DNA of 64,000 nucleotides, taken from contig DF240073.1 of assembly GCA_000507305.1 (NCBI GenBank), positions 1-64,000 of the forward strand, written 5' to 3'. The translations under genes and the position numbers were made by a program. Within the stretch, counting starts at the first letter, position 1. Each line of letters begins with the position of its first letter. This document shows positions 1 through 13,471 of this stretch, piece after piece. The notes below the pieces were generated by a model, which did no database searches, had not been told where the DNA came from, and saw only the letters and a program-made list of their open reading frames with translations. This DNA is from Breviolum minutum Mf 1.05b.01. Taxonomy: Eukaryota; Sar; Dinophyceae; Suessiales; Symbiodiniaceae.

Positions 1-11
1 TGATTCTGTGT

Positions 12-118
12 GTGTTCAAGTGAGCTCAAATTCTTGTTTCTGTATGTGTACAAGTGAGTCTCAATGTGTACAAGTGATCCTTGTGTACAAGTGATCCTTT
101 TTTGTGTGTACAAGTGAG
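12..118. repeat. short degenerate repeat with unit gtgtacaagtga
   Basis: Five copies of a 12-base unit (gtgtacaagtga, the first with t for a) lie within about 105 bases, separated by spacers of 3 to 17 bases. The irregular spacing fits a decayed minisatellite. The window edge cuts the context, so the array may extend leftward. Confidence 0.7.
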
Positions 119-3100
119 CCCCCTGCCTTCGAGGTGCTTCCTTTTTTCACAGCTGCCAAAGGCGAAAATGAAACAGGTCATGTTTGCTTGACCTGCTCCA
201 ATATTGAGACAGGCAAAAAATGACAAGATTGCAAGAGAAGCAAGTAGACATATTCAGAGCAAAAGTTTCCGGCACTAAAATGTCCCCCACTGGGGTTCTT
301 GGAAACATTGGACACTTGTATCCCTGCACATCCAACCGGTGGGCAAAACCGGCCATTTGGCTGCCGGCTTGCGTAGCCCTCGCAATCTTTGTTGTTCCAG
401 TTTTACTGCTAAGACCCAATCGACAAGGTTTAGGAAGGTTCACAGTCTTCGGACACAGCACCTTTCATGGAATGATTTTCCTGAGAGTTTTAGCAGTGTT
501 TAGACGGCTGAGATTGAAGCTGACTGTTCAGCTTCAGAAATGACGGCTGTTTCCAACGGCTGATTGCCCAAAACGAAGATTGCAAAAATAGAGGTCATTC
601 GTGGTCCCCTGTTGGCCCACTCAAGATTGCAACTAAACTTGCCCCATCCTGTGAAGGTGGAGACATAGTTTATGTATCTACGAACTGTTCATAGGTGTGC
701 TTAGAGTCTAAGCTTGGAAATAGATTCTTCAGACTTGAGATTATGAAAGACTCACCTGTTGAATTTGAGACTGATTGATTGACTTGAACCTCTACCACTT
801 CAGCAATGATTACTTTACTTGCAGCTTTCAACAGGCCAGAAGTAGCAGTCCTTTTGTTTTAGAGTTGGCTTTGGCAAGTTTTTTATTTTTTTTTTTTGTT
901 GTTGTTGTTGTTGTTCGTCGCTTGGGTTTACTGTTCCAGAGTGATTGTAGGAGTGCACCATTGATCCGTTTCTGATGGGTGGTGGAAGTAAGTTTCAGCA
1001 ACACTGCTGGCAGCACTTGGTTGAGCAGAAACCTGTCCACTTTACCAAGTTCTTCCTGCGCGTTGCAAGGCTGACACACAACCAAAGGAGAAGAAGAAGA
1101 AGGCACCAGTTCAAGATAGGAGGTAAAGTCGAAAGAAATTGCATGACATAGAGTCTATCACCCTCATGTTGTGTTGTGAATATTTGTAAATCTCCTTTGT
1201 CCTCCTCAATAGATCTCCATAGTAGACCATTTCATCCTGGTAATTTTCTTACCCTTGTCTTCAAGTGGAATTGGCAAATTGCTCTCGCTACTTTGCAGTG
1301 CACTACTCGGATAGAAAGAGAGAATATTGTGCAATTTGCTATGCGCATGCTTTCCTCAGGTATATCTGACAGTGAACGTCACCGAAAGTCTATAGGTAAA
1401 TATATATTATGTATACTATATATATTATATGTATGTATACGTATATAGGTATTAATGCTCAATTGAAAATGGTGTTGTGATGGGGGTATACCCATTTATA
1501 CCCTATGTTAGGTCCGTACAGTGCACACGCACACACAGGAACTTGCCAATTTTAGATAGATTGTGACACGTCTCTCGTTAGTGAGAGACGGCAGACATTG
1601 ACCATTCCTCAACTGTAGATTCAGTTGGTTAGGAGCCAACATACGGCTATAAAACGCACAGGTCACAAGATCACAGGTCTCCAGAAAAGAGTTGCTTCAT
1701 GTGCCACAGGCCGCTGCAGAGAAGGAAAGCAAGGCACAATTTTCAGTGAGACGTTTGTTGACCACCCTTGAATCGTTGCTCAAAGGATCACAGAAAATTA
1801 AAGGAACCAACATGATGGTTAAGACATGTTTAAAATTTAGACGCTGTTGATAATACACAACATACAGTGTTATTTTATAGTTGTCACAAATGATGTGTAG
1901 AATACTTGTTTGGGCACTCTGTTTGGTAAAGAGTTTTGGCTTCGGCTGCGTATATCGCAATCCCACGTTTTGATAGTTTATAGTTTATAGATAATACTTC
2001 AGTTAATATACGCACATATCACTGATGAGCGAAATCCTACACGAATTAGGATAGTCGCTGTAAACAGTGCTTAACTTAACCAGTTAAATTCAAACATATT
2101 TTATTGTGATTTAACTATCCCAAGATAGTAGTTTTCTAAGTTATCATCTCAATTGGTTGTTTGGATGCATTGTCCATCAGTAGGAGCATCTCTGTCCCAT
2201 TTGGCCCCTTGGACGAAGCTCCTGGGGTAGATACCTGTAAATCATGCAGCAATGGAATATTGGGCACTAGGGATGAAGTGAGATATAACATGATGAGCAA
2301 AAAGTGGCAGATGCCTTTTATTACTGAAAAAAAGGCAGATGAGGGTTAAGTTTTTTTTTCTCAGCTCAAAGTATGATTCGTTGAAATTTGCGATGTTCCA
2401 CAGAAGGCACCGCTTCCTGTTTGAAAGATCCAGGCAGAAGTTCGGAAGACGAAGTTGCCCAAAGCCATGAAGGAGGCGGCTCGCACAACATTTCCCCAAA
2501 CTGCAAAAACATCAGCATCCATGATCATCCATGGCTTAAAAGAGCCGTGTGATAGCAAAGATTCTTCGGAAATTTCTATATGCCGGTAAAGGCAACAACC
2601 ATGGTTACAGTGATGGTGATGCTGACAGCTAAAGAGCTTTCACCAACAGCGTCGCTTATGACAAGGATGATAAAGACGAAAACGGAAGCAAATCATGATG
2701 ACTACAGTATACACACTCATGATGAAGATGAAGAGTCAGCGGTTATGTTGTTGTTTAGATATGTTTAGATATGGATGGCCTAAGACCTTCCGCTTTCAAT
2801 GGTTTTGGGGTCCAAACATTCTTGGTCTAGACATTCTTGGTTTTCTGCAAAAATCCACGATTGATGCATGATGACTACTTCCATTTTGGTGCCGGTACTG
2901 TCTCTGTCTTTTCGGGTTGCGCTCAAGAGATGCGTTTGGGTTTCGAGGAGAAGCCAAAGGACAAAAGGGAAAAGAAGAGGAAAAAGGACACGTTGCTTCG
3001 ATGCAATGAAGTTGCTGAGCAAAATGCTGTGAAGCGAAGGCAATTTTAAGCAGATTATCTCCTACACTTTTGAATCTTCCAAATTGGTTTTTGCGCAGCA

Positions 3101-3135
3101 TTGCTACCTGCTAAGTGGAATGATTCTCCCTGCAG
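119..3135. other. stretch with no recognised gene
   Basis: Short open frames occur on both strands but none shows a family motif or a convincing chain of splice-compatible exons. The stretch holds a (gtt)n tract at about 897-916, a TA-rich tract at about 1390-1446, a perfect 8-bp-stem hairpin at 1569-1590 (cgtctctc, loop gttagt, gagagacg) and a tiered hairpin at 2020-2069. A basic open stretch at about 2940-3045 could be an isolated exon. Confidence 0.5.
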
Positions 3136-4067
3136 GACCATGCAGACTATCCCGAAGCATATGGAATGATGGGCCAAGCAATGCTGGCACCCATGATGGG
3201 TATGATGAGGCTCATCTTGCATGGCTTCGATTTTAGGAGAGCTTCTTTGCACATGAGCAACAAGAGACTATCGTACTTGTAGCAGGCTTCTATCAGCAAT
3301 TTCATTGTTCATCAGTGGGGAGAGATTGCATCATTTTGGAGGCTGTCCAAACCAATGAACTCTCTTTGCGCATTGGGTAAAAAGTGAAGACATACGCATG
3401 ATTCATGATAATACATTGAAATTGAATTCTGTATCAGTTCTGTTCCCAGAACACTGCTTCTTCAATTTGGTACGAAAGGAAAAATACACCGAGGTTTCTG
3501 TCCATCCAAGTGTTTTTGTTTATTTTGCAGGTCGATGAGCTATCCCATGATGTCAGGGGCCCAGGATGAATGTGGTAAATCTTATCATATGTTGAACAGT
3601 TTTTTCGGGTCCATGACCCCAGCTAATACATTCAACAGACAGGGGTGTTGCTATAAAAGCTGCTGTTGATATTAAAACACACTGCAAATGTATAGACTAC
3701 GAAGCTCAAATGCTGCAGAATTCTTTTCATGAACAGCTTTTCCAGGCTTGGGGATTTGATGGAATGTGACTTCCATTTTCAGCTCGGTTGAAATCTCGAC
3801 ACTTTGGGTGTTCTTGTAGAAGTTTCAATGGCTTTTAAAAGACTCACTTGCCATGGAACCTCCAATATCCCGGCTCAATTGCGTTTTTCTTCTGAGTCTG
3901 AAGTTTCAGGGGCTGGGGTAAATCAGTTTTTGCCTGAAATTTGCCAAGGGAATGGGGGAGCCTACCTGTGACAAAATCAGGTTTTGGTGGAGGTGTTTGA
4001 TGATTGATTATTTTTGATTGATCATTGATCATCGATCATTGATCATTTATCATTGATCATTGATCAT

Positions 4068-4100
<33 letters not shown>

Positions 4101-4101
4101 C

Positions 4102-4138
<37 letters not shown>

Positions 4139-6152
4139 GTGATGACGGCGATGATGAGGATTATGATGACGATGATGATGTGGATCACTTAAAACCTCTT
4201 TCTGTGATTTTCTGTGATGCTTTTGATGTTTTGTTTTTCCTTTGTCAAGGGTCTTTTCCTTATTATATCAATAACATATGGATGGAGCAGATCCTGCACC
4301 ACCTGGGATGATCTGATAAGATACAATATATTTGTTTTTTGATGTGTTGAACGATGATGAATGTCTTCTGATAAAGGTTGGGTACTCCCGTGATACCGTT
4401 CAGAACCAAAATCCTGCACCAGTTGTTTCATGTCGCTTTAATAACCCATTGTTAGGAGAGTCTCAGCCATCCCCAAGAAAGATGCAAGACTTTCTAGCGA
4501 TTCTAGCCATTGATATCGAAGATCCAAGCAGCCAGCAATGATGTATACTTTTCATTTTCTTAATTATCCTAAATGGGGAGCCATTTGAGCAATGAAAAAA
4601 ACCCTGGTTGGTTTGGTTATTATACTACCCAGGTATATAGGGATTACAACAAGCCAATATAAGGATCCCTGATCCCTATTAAACAATCAGTATACTGGAA
4701 AGTAATACCCTCCAGGGAACATATCCCCAAAAACTGGCATTTTGAAGATGATTTTCCATTTCCCAAGGTGGGATATGTTAATTCCCTGGACCGTAAGGGT
4801 TTTTTTCGTGGCTCATTTGGAAAAGGGTCTCATCAACATGGCCAGCATAGTCAGGTCTGGCATGATGATGATGCCTGGTGGCATCATTGGTGCACCTTTG
4901 ATGGGTGGTCCTGTGAGGCGCCTCAGGTGATGAGATGATGGACCTGTGGATATGTAGGCTTCCAAATAGGCTTGACCACATGGTTTTCAACAAATGTTCC
5001 CTGGATTCATCTTCATTTTCCAATCCAGAAAAAATACCGTCAGATCATTTTGGTTGTTTTTGGCGTGAGTAATGATGGAGAACCTGTTTCTATTTCAGAT
5101 ATAATGTGATTTGTTTGATGCCTTGATTGGACTCCTTGTGTTTACCGGGTTTGAACCTTCATTGAGGTTGGACACATGGGATTGCACGGAACGCCTATGG
5201 CATATTCTTTGCCAGCTCCAATGGCTCGGAACCTTACCAACTCCAACTACATCGAAACCTTACCGAAACTATGGTAATTTAGTAAAGGATTACGACTTGG
5301 AAATTGGGATTTACCGCCTTCTTTTTTCGTGATTTCTATTGAAATATATTGAAATAGAGTGATTTGATCGGCTCATGGCTGTATGTTGAGTTTATATGTC
5401 TATGGTATATAGAAAAAACAACATATATACATATATGATATACACAATGGTTTTGTTTTGTGTACAATACTTAATGCATACCTCCAACAGATAGTATGTG
5501 TATGTGTTCTATCTTCATCATACAACAAGAACATATATTCTGCAGTATATTCTCACGTACCGGGACATAACCGAAAAATCCAACAGTTTTTTGGGACTGA
5601 AATAATTGAGTCATATTTAGGCTGTCTCAGCTTCAGCTTGGTGAAATATTTCAGCAGAAAAACCTGAACGGCAAGGAATTTTTCCATGTGAAATCAAACA
5701 ACTTATAGCCCACAATGAAACAGGAGATGCACAGCTAGACTTTCATCAATAGGGTTTAATAGTGGCTGTGTTTTTTTTTCTGGGGTCGAACCTGACTTGC
5801 AACCATGGGAGAAATGTTCCGGGTATATCCCGAAGCTGTCGGAGATTTGCCTGATGTTTTGCTTTCGAGGTCCGGGCTCTTCCGAAAGCTCCAAGCAAGA
5901 AGGCAGGATTCGGGGAGATGTCCTATCCGCCAAGAGTGGTGGATTTCTCCAAGTTTTTCTGTTTTTTCTCAGCAAGCTTTCTTTTTTGAACTGGAAACGA
6001 TTCCAAAGACTGCTCAGTTTGAAACTTGCAAACGATTCCAACAGCTAATGTTCAAAAGCTTTCACTGTCTTTTGTTGCAGTGGTGCTGCTCAAACATTTG
6101 ACGTGTCAAAACGGGGGGGCAGGCGGAAGAGAAAAGGAGACGATTCACGGAG
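3136..6152 (+). CDS. putative multi-exon gene for a Met/Gly/Pro-rich protein
   Basis: Function is not recognised. Exons read by eye are 3136-3209 (reads PEAYGMMGQAMLAPMMGMM), 3531-3574 (reads SMSYPMMSGAQDEC), 4851-4926 (contains GMMMMPGGIIGAPLMGGP), about 5167-5273 (contains TPMAYSLPAPMARN) and 6081-6152 (basic run KRGGRRKRKG, a possible nuclear signal). The first three join in frame through acceptors tgcag, tttgcag and catag and donors GC, GT and GT. The last two also join in frame. The join from the third to the fourth is not in phase, so a small exon or a different boundary is missing. The shared Met, Gly and Pro bias across exons is the main sign that this is one coding region. Both gene ends are unknown, and it could continue into the coiled-coil exons downstream. 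Confidence 0.45.
4017..4185. repeat. tgatcatt repeat followed by a (gat)n microsatellite
   Basis: Repeated 8-base tgatcatt-like units at about 4017-4065 pass directly into about 40 gat/gac-type triplets ending near 4185. The triplet tract is open and would encode an Asp run, but it has no flanking exon support, so I treat it as an intronic or intergenic microsatellite. Confidence 0.9.
5805..5932 (+). CDS. possible exon, unknown product
   Basis: An open stretch on + reads FRVYPEAVGDLPDVLLSR followed by a basic segment (LFRKLQARRQ). Its composition looks coding. It lies between two exons of the Met/Gly/Pro-rich gene and could belong to it. No clear acceptor and donor pair fixes its ends, and the opposite strand is also open here, so this is tentative. 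Confidence 0.3.
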
Positions 6153-9100
6153 GTGCTGATGTCGGGGAAGAATTTGTGCTAGCGGCGGCAGCCGTGTTGC
6201 GTTGAAATTCCTATCAGGACAAGGTAATTTCAACAGAAGATCCAATGGTTTCACCTTAACATCCGTTGTTTCATTGATGTTCACCATTGTTCACCCTATT
6301 TTGTCAAGACATTTAATTGCCCCTTGTTTGAAGCAGCACTATATACATATACATACATTGAATTTATCATTAAATGTCTATAGATAATTCGTATCACCTC
6401 CTTGTTTCTATGTGCATGAGGTAAGATGAAACCCATGTGATCTACAAAACACTTAAACAAAACTGATTGGTTGATTTCCGCAGGGCGATCAGACTACCCT
6501 TTGGTATGCGGATTTTATAATATTTCATATCTCATATGATCCATGGTATAAGTACCTACATTTACCATGAAATCCAACTAAATGTATATGGGTAAATATA
6601 CCAGTCCAAGGGATGGTATGGGTATGAATCTATATGATCTTATACCCACCATTTCTGATTTCGATGGGATTTTGGTTCACAGGATTTCGAATCTAAATTC
6701 TCCAGGCCCCGGCCCCTGCGGAGAAAGAAGCACCCGAGGAACAGGCAAAGCACCAACCACCCGGAAACAGATGACACTGTTTGTATGGTTTTTGTGACAT
6801 GTGCCCGATGTTTGATGAGAATGTGAAAATGATGTGTGAATACTTGATGTGAATGTGAAACCTAGTAGAAGGTACAGGAATGTAACATTTCAAATTGCAA
6901 CTAAGCGCCAGTTTGTTCCCTTCCTTGTTTGGCCTTATTCATGCCGTATCCGTGCATGTGTATTTGGGAGTTGGAACTAGAAGCCAACTGACGAAAGATA
7001 GAATTTGTTTGTGTTCAGCCATGGGAAACTTGTTCTTGGAGAGTTTGGAAGTGAGTGAGTTGTGGCCCTGATTCAATACACTACTTTATATGATTGTACA
7101 ATATTGTACAAATGCATGATTATGCTTAATTGATTATCTAAGACGTTGTGTATCCTTTTTGTAGAATCTACGCGTTGAGTCTGTGACAGACTTTCTATAT
7201 CTTTCCATGTTGGACCAGTTTGTACCACAGCTTTTTGGCTTCGAGCTTGGCAACAACGAACACCGAGTACCGTAGATCAGGCTTTGCCAGACAATACTTG
7301 GAATACCATCGATTTTGCTTGGCGGTTCTGTTTTTTTTGCGCACAGCTTGTTGCATACATAGAGCTTTGGTGCTTGAAAGTCTTTACAGCGTAAAGTCAT
7401 GAAGGATTAGCTTTTGTGCTGGCTATACTGTATGCTTTTGATGTTGAACGGATGAGGAGTTGCCATTCACAGTCTTGAACTCTATAGTTACAGCCAGAGT
7501 TTTCATTTCACATTTGTTGACACACTTTTAGCATCGCAGGAACCCAAACACATCAAGTTGGCCATGACGGCAGCATTCTCACGCGTGCTGCGCACGCACA
7601 TGTTGCCACTGAAAGGTCGGCATGCTCGGCATTTCAGTGTGGCAAGAACTGCAAGCCGCTATGTTGCCAGAGGAACGCTAGCTGGTGTGGTGGTATCTCA
7701 GCAACAGATTCAAGATGATGTTCATATATGATTTATTAATGTTTATTATATTTTCATACTATGGTTACCATGGTTGCATTGTGTTGCATGGTCTAGGATC
7801 ATACAGGCTTAGCTTAATGCAAACCATCCAAAAGCTTGGGACTTGAAACATCGAAAACACCAACATCCGGACATATACAGACCATTTCAAGCAGACGTGA
7901 TATTAAGGAATTCTTGAAGATTGTTAAGGGACTGGCAAGAAGCTGGAAGGACCTGGAAGGACCAAGTCCTACACCACTTGTACAGTATCAGTATCCACTC
8001 AATTGGTGTGGGACGGACTGTCGAAGGATGTGATTCAAGTCGTTTCTCCCGAAGCTAACTTAGTAACTTTTGATTCAATTTCCAACGACAAAAACTACGA
8101 ATTTCCATGAGGTGGGAACGTCAGCATCCAGCTGGTTTCTATCACGGGCTGTTTTTGAAGCTTTGAATGATGCAGTTGGAAATCAGAAATCGATGCTTGC
8201 TTTGATAATGATACGGGCCTTGTCACTGGCCATTAAGTTGAAGAACCATTAAAAGAAAAAACATTCATTTGGGAGGAACTCTCATGGCAGTTCCAGGGCA
8301 AATGGGAATGGAGAGTATGGATGATTGATGAGAGATCATGAGGATTATCCGATTATCCTTCACGGGGTGAACTTGTTGAATGGTGTTGGACTCCGCGATC
8401 TGACTTGAGGAAATTGTAATTTCTCAGTGCTCGCTGTTGGTGTTTTCTAGTTGTTGGGGGTCATGAGTCTTTTGTAGTCCTTTAGTTATGGACGGTTGGC
8501 AGATCCTTTTGTGTTTTTTTCGTTTGTTCTAGACGAAAGGTTGTAGTGTTGACATTGGATAGTTCAGCCAACGAGTACTTGCTGGTTTGGATTGATGGTT
8601 TAGAATTTTAGGTGGTGGTTTCAAATATGTCTTATTTTCACCCCGAAAATTCGGGAAGATTCCCCTTTTGAGGAGCATATTTTTCAAAGGGGTTGAAACG
8701 GACTCTATTGTTTCTGGCGTTCTAGAATTCCAAACCAACAGGACATACCAGGACTCCAAGAACCAATCAACGTTTGTGTAGGTGGTACGTGTTGTTTCCC
8801 TAAAAAATCGTTCATTTGCTAAGGACTTGGTACGAATTCTACTGGCTTTGCTGCAAAGATACAGCTTTGTACTATTGGATTACAATGCAATTGCAGGCGG
8901 ATCGGTTGTTTTTGGCGGAGTTTATACGCTTTGGATCTCATGATTGCGTGCATGACATTAAGGATTTTGCTTTTATTTTTTGCCGATCCATCTTTTGACT
9001 GACCAATAGCACCAGTTTTTTTCAACCAATTGTTCACTGTTGGTTTGTTGATCTGAAATTCTGGTATCTTCCAGCTAACAACAAAAGGGAACATAGACAA

Positions 9101-9446
9101 GCCTCAAAAGAAACCCCGCAGCAGTCTACGATTGGTTGATTGATGTTGATTCCAATATGCAAATTATATACATATGTACATTTACAGCTTTGGGTTGTCG
9201 TTCAATTAGAATCCAAATGCATCACCCAATTTCAAAAGGTCTAGTATTTGTTTCTTTCGTTTTTGGTTTGAAACAATAAATTTGTTGCAATTCTACTATA
9301 TGGAGTTTCATTTCCCTTAATTTGTTTCCTCCCCCAAATCAAAATAAAAATCACTAAACCGCCATTTCCTCAGGGATAGTCATCAGTCATCCATAAAGAA
9401 TCCATCCGAAATCTTCGTTTTTTCCTTTCCAAAACCCCCCCGGCAG
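6153..9446. other. sparse region with a few exon-like pieces
   Basis: Candidate + exons are 6709-6776 (after acceptor ctccag; one frame reads APAPAEKEAPEEQAKHQPP), 7019-7052 (reads MGNLFLESLE) and 7540-7700. The last is open in two frames. One frame starts at an ATG at 7564 and is Arg-rich with no acidic residues, like a mitochondrial presequence. The other is Cys-rich. None can be tied to a neighbour with confidence. The rest of the stretch shows nothing recognisable. Confidence 0.35.
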
Positions 9447-12400
9447 GCTCGTGAAGCCTGGCTCCACCTGAACGGCTCGGGACCCGAAACGGATCCATCG
9501 TGGGCTGTGGAGGCACCCAGCTTGCGGCAGCAACTGAAGGATCGAGCCACGAAGATGTGGCCAGAACTGCAAAAAAACACGGAAAAAATATGTGGAAAAT
9601 ATGGAAATCAATGGAACATCCAGGTGTTTGTGAAGGGAAAGGCAGAATTTTGGATGAAGAACTGAAGAAAACACTGGAAGTTGTTAGATTATGTAGTGAG
9701 ATATAGTGAGAATATGTTTGGCAAGAAAGGGAGGTACCCACTAGGGTTCGCTAAGGGGGTGAGGAATCAATTGCTTTTTTGTGAACAAGACAGAGAGAGA
9801 CTTTATTGACCATTTAGAACATCCTATAGAACTATACATGTATTCTCGTTACAGGTACATAAGAGCCATGAATATAAGTTTGGAATAGTTTGGACTCGAT
9901 TATAGGAGGGCTGAAAAAAGGCAAACACAATGTTTAACTTTTTGTGATAGAAAATAAAAATGCAGTGGGGACCAAGTTGTAGTTGCCCACATGTCCATGA
10001 CACATTATTTGAAGTCTTAGCCGTGAGAATCGGCGATGGAATAGGAGACCTTTGTCTCCAAGAATATTTGCTACAATGTTGTATTTGGTGCTGTACTGCT
10101 AGAAACACAATGTTACTAAGATTTTAATATCGAAGGGTTTTGTTTTTAATGAAATTTTGATAGAACTTGAACTTTCAAAAGGACTGAGGAATATCCAACT
10201 TTCAAAAAAAGGTCAACTCCTTGCAACACTTCACCACGAACCTGTGACCTGTTCAGCCTAAGGCTCTTAGACGGGACTTCTCAGCTGGGTTTAGTCGATG
10301 GATCTGCGGTGACAGCTGGACACGCAGATGTCTCGGATGTGAACGCAGCAGAGTTGAAGGTAGGCGATTTCGGGTGAGGAATTCAGAGGTTTCCCCAAAT
10401 ATGATGATTATATTGTATATAATTATATAATAATATTATAACGTTGCCTGTTTTGTTGTGAAAAAATGGGACTTCATGGTATTCCAGGATTTGCAAACCC
10501 TTTTTTTTTTGAATGAGGGAGTCACTGCCATTAAATTTACGGAAGTAGCAATGTAATTACCAACTTTGGGGGTGAAACTCATTCTCCAATTAGATAGCCA
10601 TGGTTAAAAGTTAAAAGATACAGCGCATCCATGATTACACACATCCATATCGACATTTAGCATCATAGAAACAAGAACAATGATTGTTGTTGTTTTGCCT
10701 TTACTGGTGCCCAATTTCAGCCTGGGAGAAGCGCCCTGCCTTTGCAGGTCGCGGAGGTCAAACTTCAACAACTTCAAGTCGCATTAGAGTCCAAAGATCA
10801 GGAGTTTAAGCAGCTGCCATGAGTGGAAATGGATGGAACTGGTGGATCAAATTCCCTAAACTCTAAACTTCTATGAATATTTGAAGTTTAATACTGGTAC
10901 TAGATAGATATGAACTTTGTTGATGGTCAAAAATCCGCACCACCTGTGTAGAAAACCCTGTGGATAGTGAAACACAACTACCTATAAACTGGTGCAAATG
11001 TTCAGTGGGACCAAGTTAAAGTATCTTACATTTTGGCGGGCATAATGGAGTGTGCTTCCAGCATGCCCAGCATATACCTGGACCACCAATCTTTTCCAGG
11101 CCATTCTTTGAGATTCAGTCTCCACGTACAGGTGATTGCAATAGTTGTTTGAGTTTAGCAAAACCAGCAAATGCATCATGAATATGGTTTCATACTTAGA
11201 AAGTGCCCTTGGCAAGGACGAAATCCTGAATACCTTAGCTCCTTACATGACTAGGGGTTTTAGACTACATAGATGTGACCATATGATGCAATCCGCTCCA
11301 TCCGTTACTGCTTGATTGATGCCTGCAACAATGGATATCAGGTTTGCAGAGGTTTTTCACATCCAGGAGTGACAGGAATACAAAACTGGTCTTAGCTGTG
11401 CCTCAAAATCATGAACAACTTTTGCCAGGGAAAAGGCAAGACAGATCCCAAAAATTCTATGGTTAGATTTGGGTAGGGACGTTTTATGATGAGGATCCCC
11501 TTATAGGATCCACTATTCTTGCCAACAAATTCATGAGGAGATTGGGACCTTGAAAGCTGAAAAGGCACAAGCTCAGGCCATTGATCAGGCGAAATGGGGG
11601 AAACTGGGAAACTTGCGGCATATTCCAACTGGGGAAATTAATACAGACGGCTTCTTGAGGTTTCCTTTTAGCTCAATTTCCTTTCCCAAAATTCAAAATC
11701 TCATAGGTGATTCTGTGAAGGGATTTATTTTCCTCAACGGACCTTGATTCAAATTTGGGAAGTCTCGGAAATTGGCCTGTTATTCAAATACCCAGTTCTT
11801 GTTTGCTGAGGCTCCGAGTTTGACTGGGAATCAATGGCTTTTAGTGATTTCTCATTCGGGAATCAAATCGGATGGGTTGGGACCCCAGGCTTCACAGCAA
11901 GAAGAGATTGATCAACTGCAGAAGGACCTTTCAATAAGACGCAAGATGATGGAGGAGATGGTGATGAGTCATTGAGTTGCCTAAGTTTCGTTTCGGCGGA
12001 TTGTTGGTGATGATGTTTTTTAATTGTTGCACATATATTCAATGGCTGGTAAGATATCAATGTTTTCCACAGAGCTTCAGCTGGGGATTCTTGCTTCAAG
12101 TAGGCAGACGGGCCTCGCTCCGTGCCTTGGTGGGTGATCAAACCGTCTTGAATCAGCCAGTCGTCAGCTAACAAGACGATAAGAAGATGATGATGTTGTT
12201 GTTGCTGTTGCTGTGGTGGTGTTGGTGGGTGTAGCTGTAGGTGTAGGTCTAGGTGTAGGCGTAGGTGTAGGTGGTGCTGCTGCAAGCTGTTGGTGGAGCT
12301 GGTGGTCATCGACAGGTCATTGTCGTTGCTGTAAAGTAAATGAACTGCTCGCTTTTGACTTCAACAACAACATCAACATGGTATTTTCCAACTCCACTAC

Positions 12401-13471
12401 TCCAGGAATTGCGAGGTCATCAACAGAAGCTGCTGCAAGAAGTGAAGGAATTGAGGGAAAATGTGGCAAAACTGGAGCAGGATGTTCAACATAGCAAGGA
12501 AGTTGAACGACAACGATCTCGGGATCTCCTAAAAGCTCAGGAAGAAGCAGAAAAACGAAGACACTTGGTTTATGCTGAAGCTGCTTTGGAGACGTTATTT
12601 CCAGAAAGAGTTGCTTGTTAACGTTGTAGAGATATTTGTTTTGCTTACCTCACCGTAAAATTCTGCGTGATTCTGCCATTCATTTATACGTATAGTTACC
12701 TAGGCAGAGGCTGATATACCAGGAGAGGGTTGGGGAACCGTCCCAGTTCTTGACCAAGCAGCAGACTTACTTCATAGAAATATGTGTTGGATCGCTCCCT
12801 CACCCAACAGTGTATGTAAAGATGAATACGATTCCTTAACAAAACATGTGTGTGATTTCATATGAGGTAGCGGTAGGGCAACATAAATACTGTAGATATA
12901 ACAATATCATGTACATACTATATATATATATATATAGATATGATATACAGTATGGAGCATTATTCCACTTGCTGAGATTATCCCAAGGAGAAGCCGCAGT
13001 GGCATTACAAAGCAAGCTGGAACGCGCCGATGCGGATCTTAAGAGAAGTCGGGCAAAAGAGTCGCAAAAAGATCGCGAGATTCATCACTTGGAGATCTTT
13101 GGCAAGAATTCCAGGTGGAAGATTGAAGGATTAAGCATGACCAAACATGGCCACTGAAACTAAAGGGGTTGCTATAAGGAGATATGTTTGAAGAGATGAA
13201 TTTTGGAGATGAGATGCAATCCATCCGCCCAAGCCGGTATTTCAGATTTAAAACTAGAAGCTTTGTTTGAAAACAGAGATGAAACAGAGACTGGCATCTG
13301 GGCAATCTCAACATGCGGTTTCTGTTCCAACAGTTCACCATTTCTGGTGGAATGGTGTCAAGGAAAAGTGCCCATCAGCACAAGCTGGAGATGCAAGGTT
13401 TAGGGGAGAAAGAGGCACACAGTGCAGATGAAATCATGAAGATGAAGAAGGATGAGAGCCTTGGACTCAAG
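9447..13471 (+). CDS. multi-exon coiled-coil protein
   Basis: Probable structural or scaffold protein, exact role unknown. Exons on + are 9447-9623 (after acceptor ggcag, donor caggtgttt; contains SLRQQLKDRATKMWPELQ), 10257-10359 (ends DVSDVNAAELK, donor gtaggc), 10721-about 10815 (VAEVKLQQLQVALESKDQ), about 11537-11588 (TLKAEKAQAQAIDQ, GC donor), about 11890-11963 (EEIDQLQKDLSIRRKMMEEM), 12406-about 12540 (heptad-rich, contains LLQEVKELRENVAKLEQDV), 12987-13114 (LQSKLERADADLKRSRAKES) and about 13379-13471 (HKLEMQGLGEKEA). Heptad spacing of Leu with Glu, Lys, Gln and Arg runs through most exons. The join from 10359 to 10721 is in phase. The start, the end and some short exons are not resolved. 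Confidence 0.6.
12190..12290. repeat. ggtgta-type short tandem repeat
   Basis: A degenerate run of gtaggt and gtgtag hexamers, flanked by gtt and gct triplet tracts, lies inside an intron of the coiled-coil gene. Frames through it give low-complexity peptides that I do not count as coding. Confidence 0.75.

Noticed and set aside
2020-2069. Functional hammerhead ribozyme
   Set aside because: The core words ctgatga and gaaa are present with a good stem III, but stem II would have only two bases with no loop, and the flanks do not pair to form stem I.
4060-4311. Acidic protein with a long Asp run
   Set aside because: The frame is a translation of a (gat)n microsatellite, with no exon boundary or conserved flank.
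5703-6041. 112-codon minus-strand open frame
   Set aside because: No family motif or splice partner was seen, and a + frame over the same bases looks at least as coding.
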